Shown piece after piece: positions 41,949 to 44,756 of a stretch of DNA of 44,756 nucleotides. Origin of the DNA: Candidatus Methanoperedens sp. (GTDB lineage Archaea; Halobacteriota; Methanosarcinia; Methanosarcinales; Methanoperedenaceae); NCBI GenBank assembly GCA_028717345.1, contig JAQUNZ010000012.1, forward strand, positions 1 through 44,756, in the 5' to 3' direction. Position numbers and translations under genes: made by a program. The notes beneath the pieces are model-generated. The model had not been told where the DNA came from. It did no database searches and saw only the letters and a program-made list of their open reading frames with translations. Numbering within the stretch: position 1 is the stretch's first letter; each line of letters starts with the position of its first letter.

Positions 41949-42005
41949 TACAGTATTTTACTGTAATAAATATATCGAATATCAGGTCATAACTATATCG
42001 AATAT
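41949..42005. promoter_or_regulatory. palindrome and tandem repeats in aroD / small-membrane-gene promoter
   Basis: TACAGTA-TTT-TACTGTA (41949-41965) is a perfect 7-bp inverted repeat. TATATCGAATAT occurs at 41971-41982 and 41994-42005, 23 bp apart, about two helical turns. All lie between the divergent genes, where transcription factors would bind. Confidence 0.45.
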
Positions 42006-42047
42006 AGTGGCATAATCCTTATCATAACGCAGTATCATCTATCAAAC

Positions 42048-42722
42048 ATGGCGAAAATAGGCGGCGTAACGCTCAATAGGTCTATCGTGGCAGCAATAGG
42101 AGAGGCGCCATTTGACTCTGCGGAAAGGGCAAAAGAACTTGGCGCAGATATCCTGGAACTCAGGATAGACCTTCTGGACCCGGATGCGCATCTGGCACTT
42201 CAGGATATAAAGAATACAGGTCTGCCAGTCATTATTACAAACCGCATGAAGCAGGAAGGAGGGGCATGGAAGGGAAGCGAGGATGAGCGAATTCGGACAT
42301 TGATCTCCTTTCTGCCCATGGCTGATGCCGTAGATATTGAATTATGTGCTAAAGACAGGGACGCAGTGGTTAAAAAAGCCAGAGACGCCGGGAAAACGGT
42401 CATAATTTCGACACACGATTTTCAAAAAACACCTGGCAATGACGTCATGAAAAGAATTATCAATGATTCATTTGCCGCTGGCGCGGATATTGCAAAGCTT
42501 TCAGTGATGCCGAACTCACTTGCTGACGTGCTTCGTTTACTCGATGTCACACTTCATGCAAAAGGTGCGGTATGCACTATTGCAATGGGAGAAATAGGTA
42601 GGTATTCACGCGTGGTGGCCCCGGTTTACGGATCTGTCATGACCTACGGGTATGTGGAAAAAGCAACAGCTTCGGGGCAGTTGAGAGTCGATGAACTGAA
42701 GCAGATCCTGAACCTCATCTGA
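42048..42722 (+). CDS. aroD: type I 3-dehydroquinate dehydratase
   Basis: Third step of the shikimate pathway, forming 3-dehydroshikimate through a Schiff base. The 224 residues have the family landmarks: ADILELRIDLL (Glu/Arg), VIITNRMKQEGGAWKG, the catalytic His in VIISTHDFQKTP, the Schiff-base Lys in GADIAKLSVMPNS, and GRYSRVVAPVYGS near the end. No other shikimate gene is adjacent. It is convergent with the membrane-tethered regulator gene, 3 nt apart. Confidence 0.95.
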   Translation: MAKIGGVTLNRSIVAAIGEAPFDSAERAKELGADILELRIDLLDPDAHLALQDIKNTGLPVIITNRMKQEGGAWKGSEDERIRTLISFLPMADAVDIELCAKDRDAVVKKARDAGKTVIISTHDFQKTPGNDVMKRIINDSFAAGADIAKLSVMPNSLADVLRLLDVTLHAKGAVCTIAMGEIGRYSRVVAPVYGSVMTYGYVEKATASGQLRVDELKQILNLI

Positions 42723-42725
42723 TTT

Positions 42726-43673
42726 TTAAGTAAGTCTTATCAGGTTCTCGCGCCCTTTCTTTATTTTCTGTATGATCTTTTTTTCATGCAGAACGTTTAG
42801 CGCTGAACTCACAGTGGATTTTGGCAGATCGAGCTTCTTCGTGATATCTGACTGATATAATGAGCCTCCACCCTCTTTCAAAAGAGCCACTATCCTGTCC
42901 TCAAGAGCCACCATATCTGTGCCTGCTGAATATAATGTATCTTCAGCAGTTCCTTTTCTTTCTTCTTCTTCTGTTCTTTTTCCTTCAATGGATGGACCAT
43001 TTGTAGCATTTCTTTTCCTGCGAAATATCATGAAGAAAGCTACAGCGGCTGCAGCAGCTATCACAGCGACTGCATACGGCATCCATGAAAATAATGGTTT
43101 TAACAGAATCGTGGGTTCTCCGGAGTTAAATGAACGAAGTCCGTACCAGATCATTCCATCACGAACAAGGTCTGGCTGCGGAGTGACCATTTCTGCAGTA
43201 TATCCTGAGGGGTACCGGATGATCAGCGCATTATCTTTTGAAAGGTATAATCCACCTGCGAAAACATCGCCTATGTAGATGTTCTTATCCCTGTCAAGTT
43301 TTGCGAAATTCGTCCATGTGAAGGAATAGTGGACAACACCAAAGTTCCCTGTGGGGGCATTTTCGATACTTGCTTCGCCTGTGAAGCCTCCAGCCATCAT
43401 TTTCCTTGAAGTTGCGTTCGAGGCTGCAGAAACTGAATTTTGCATCAATTCCTTAAAATCCTTAAGATATACAGAATTTATCTGTCCTGAATAGTTCTTG
43501 AAAGCATCAGTATCAGCTTGAGTAAAAAGCTGTGTCCTGTACTCAACATTCCAGACAGCAGCGCCATCATCCTTTACATTGATCGTATAGGTTGTCCTGT
43601 ATTCGTTCGCCGCGCTTGCCGAAGAAATTAGCAGCAGGAATATGAGGGATATTATAGCCCTTTTCAACGCCAT
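42726..43673 (-). CDS. membrane-anchored winged-helix protein
   Basis: A protein of about 315 residues. A signal peptide (AIISLIFLLLISSASA) is followed by an extracytoplasmic beta-rich domain (residues ~20-195), a transmembrane helix (YAVAVIAAAAAVAFFMIF) with RRKR on the inner side, an acidic linker, and a C-terminal winged helix (LYQSDITKKLDLPKSTVSSA, then KKIIQKIKKGRENLI). The architecture suggests that an outside signal is transmitted to a cytoplasmic DNA-binding domain. Proteins like this are common in methanosarcinal archaea and largely uncharacterised. ATGs at 43679 and 43712 are also in frame. Confidence 0.8.
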   Translation of the reverse strand: MALKRAIISLIFLLLISSASAANEYRTTYTINVKDDGAAVWNVEYRTQLFTQADTDAFKNYSGQINSVYLKDFKELMQNSVSAASNATSRKMMAGGFTGEASIENAPTGNFGVVHYSFTWTNFAKLDRDKNIYIGDVFAGGLYLSKDNALIIRYPSGYTAEMVTPQPDLVRDGMIWYGLRSFNSGEPTILLKPLFSWMPYAVAVIAAAAAVAFFMIFRRKRNATNGPSIEGKRTEEEERKGTAEDTLYSAGTDMVALEDRIVALLKEGGGSLYQSDITKKLDLPKSTVSSALNVLHEKKIIQKIKKGRENLIRLT

Positions 43674-43758
43674 GTTCATGATATGTTTGTAATTTTTACT
43701 ATAAAAGCACATGGTCGAGTTAATAATTATATTTAATTTATATAAACATGTTCAACTG

Positions 43759-43796
43759 AAAAAATAAAAAGAAGATAGGTATGTTTTACCTATCTT
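43759..43796 (-). terminator. hairpin-plus-T-tract terminator
   Basis: AAGATAGGTA (43772-43781) and TACCTATCTT (43787-43796) form a perfect 10-bp stem with a 5-nt loop, overlapping the stop codon of the last gene. On the minus strand a T-rich run follows immediately (43759-43770). This is a textbook intrinsic terminator for the partial gene. Confidence 0.75.
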
Positions 43797-44756
43797 AGTT
43801 GTCATCCGCTCTGGAATTTCTCTTCTCTGGTTGTCCTCTGTTATCATCCAGTTTACCGTCTGTTGTCTCTACTTTTGGCGTATCTTCGATTTTCCTTCCA
43901 GATGTCTCTTTTATTTCCTTGACATCAACACCCAGCACGCTGAGGATGTTTTCTTTGGTCATAGCTGAAAGCTTTTCCTTGACGCCGTCAATTATGGCAT
44001 TATCCTCTGTTGTGTTAAGGAAGAACTGATATTCGAACTCGACTCTGGTGGTATTTCCTCCGACTTCGGCTTGCGCTTTTATTTTTTCTCTGAGGATTTT
44101 TGCAGTTGATGCGGTCAGGGTTCTGGTTGCTTCTCCAGTTACGTCTTCAACCTCGTCTTCATCTTTTATTTCATCCTCCTTCTCGCCCTCGCGTTCGATC
44201 TTTATCAGACCAGAAACATCGCTCCCAATAGCATTTACCCTCTCAAGGATATCTCCTGCTATATCATCGCTTGTAGTGCTGTTGGTAAGGAATTTCAATT
44301 CCACTTTGACATGAGTCTTGTTGTCTTCGACTTGAGCTTTGACACTTGTTTTCTCAAGTTCATCTGCATCATCTTCTATTTCAACATGTTTCAGCACTTT
44401 ACGACCCATTTTATCGGTCATGCGTTCAAGTTTGATACTGGTCTTTGAAGCGAACTTATTGAGGAGTATCTCGCTGTTATTGTGGGCTCTTATAAGTCCA
44501 CTATTATTGGGGTGAGATTCAATAAGTCCTTCCAGGACATATTCGTTTTTGGCGATCTTAGACTGTGCATTGATAAGTCCTTTATCCTTTTTTATTCTGG
44601 ATATGGACTCTTCAGCCTGTTCTGTTTCCTCCTGATACTGGTCTATTGCTGATTCTGCAGCTTTATTATTATTATTTTTAAGTGCTGCCTTTATCTCAGC
44701 AAGCCTGTGTCTTGCCTGTGAAACCTGTTTGCCAACTTTTTCACTGTCGTTGAACG
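43795..44756 (-). CDS. DUF5667-like coiled-coil protein, 5' end outside window
   Basis: The frame is open from 43795 to the window edge without a stop, so the start lies beyond base 44756. The N-terminal visible part is helical and repetitive (KQVSQARHRLAEIKAALKNN, EETEQAEESISRIKKDKG), resembling the DUF5667 region of archaeal surface proteins. Then come two similar segments predicted as beta/helix (KAQVEDNKTHVKVELKFLTN and KAQAEVGGNTTRVEFEYQFF), an internal repeat of about 100 residues. The C-terminus is acidic and disordered. It is probably exported, but the signal is not visible. A shorter ATG start at 44421 would drop the conserved helical half and is unlikely. Confidence 0.75.
   Translation of the reverse strand, partial: FNDSEKVGKQVSQARHRLAEIKAALKNNNNKAAESAIDQYQEETEQAEESISRIKKDKGLINAQSKIAKNEYVLEGLIESHPNNSGLIRAHNNSEILLNKFASKTSIKLERMTDKMGRKVLKHVEIEDDADELEKTSVKAQVEDNKTHVKVELKFLTNSTTSDDIAGDILERVNAIGSDVSGLIKIEREGEKEDEIKDEDEVEDVTGEATRTLTASTAKILREKIKAQAEVGGNTTRVEFEYQFFLNTTEDNAIIDGVKEKLSAMTKENILSVLGVDVKEIKETSGRKIEDTPKVETTDGKLDDNRGQPEKRNSRADDN

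Overview
This is an archaeal chromosome segment, most likely from the Methanosarcinales. 'Ca. Methanoperedens' (ANME-2d) or a close relative is my best guess, but nothing in the window is decisive. The archaeal signature is strong: an archaeal PriS primase, a Gins51-type GINS subunit, aIF2-alpha, Nop10, S27e, L44e, an archaeal-type AlaRS, Trm1, DacZ and TATA-like promoters. A methanosarcinal-type CO dehydrogenase/acetyl-CoA synthase (cdhA-cdhB-cdhC) points to C1 or acetyl-CoA metabolism. Bacterial-type exonuclease VII and a Tat/lipoprotein-dependent Opp transporter fit the mixed gene content of that order. No gap between genes exceeds 300 bases.

Layout. 0.2-5 kb: rtcA diverges from an RCK_N-DHH-DHHA1 phosphoesterase across a leader with a G-quadruplex motif and an inverted repeat; then a HhH-GPD-like protein, a zinc-ribbon/TM2-like protein, a lipoprotein and an AbrB-like regulator. 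5-11.9 kb: alaS with an unusual ~140-residue C-terminal extension, an AT-rich overlapping gene cassette, a mosaic membrane-protein gene, and tRNA-Ala(GGC). 12-14.5 kb: dacZ (c-di-AMP synthesis), DUF1015, mscL. 14.5-19.4 kb: a minus-strand information-processing cluster reading priS, gins51, L44e, S27e, aIF2-alpha, nop10, PAC2 protein, methyltransferase, mscL. 19.5-22.3 kb: a surface protein, trm1 and a VapBC-like pair. 22.3-28 kb: cdhA-B-C with a cooC-like ATPase, separated by an integrase remnant. 28-30.4 kb: isochorismatase-like hydrolase, rnhB, DUF362. 30.4-36 kb: a five-gene oligopeptide-type ABC transporter flanked by copies of the DUF362 gene 3' end. 36-38 kb: lipoprotein cyclophilin and a Fic protein with a large operator-like inverted repeat at its start codon. 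38-42.7 kb: DUF151 nuclease, xseA-xseB, trkA, aroD. 42.7-44.8 kb: membrane-tethered winged-helix protein and a partial DUF5667-like protein.

Themes. (1) c-di-AMP and osmotic control: DacZ, a DHH-DHHA1 protein carrying an RCK domain (candidate phosphodiesterase), a two-RCK TrkA and MscL are all in this window. (2) Acetyl-CoA/CO metabolism: CdhABC plus a nickel-insertion ATPase. (3) Genome plasticity: the alaS to tRNA-Ala interval, the cdh/cooC junction and the opp borders all show gene fusion, remnants or duplication.

Most worth a second look: the alaS fusion with its neighbouring three-gene cassette, two genes that look as if they start at AUA behind a perfect GGAGG, the DUF362 duplication bracketing the transporter, and the Fic operator.
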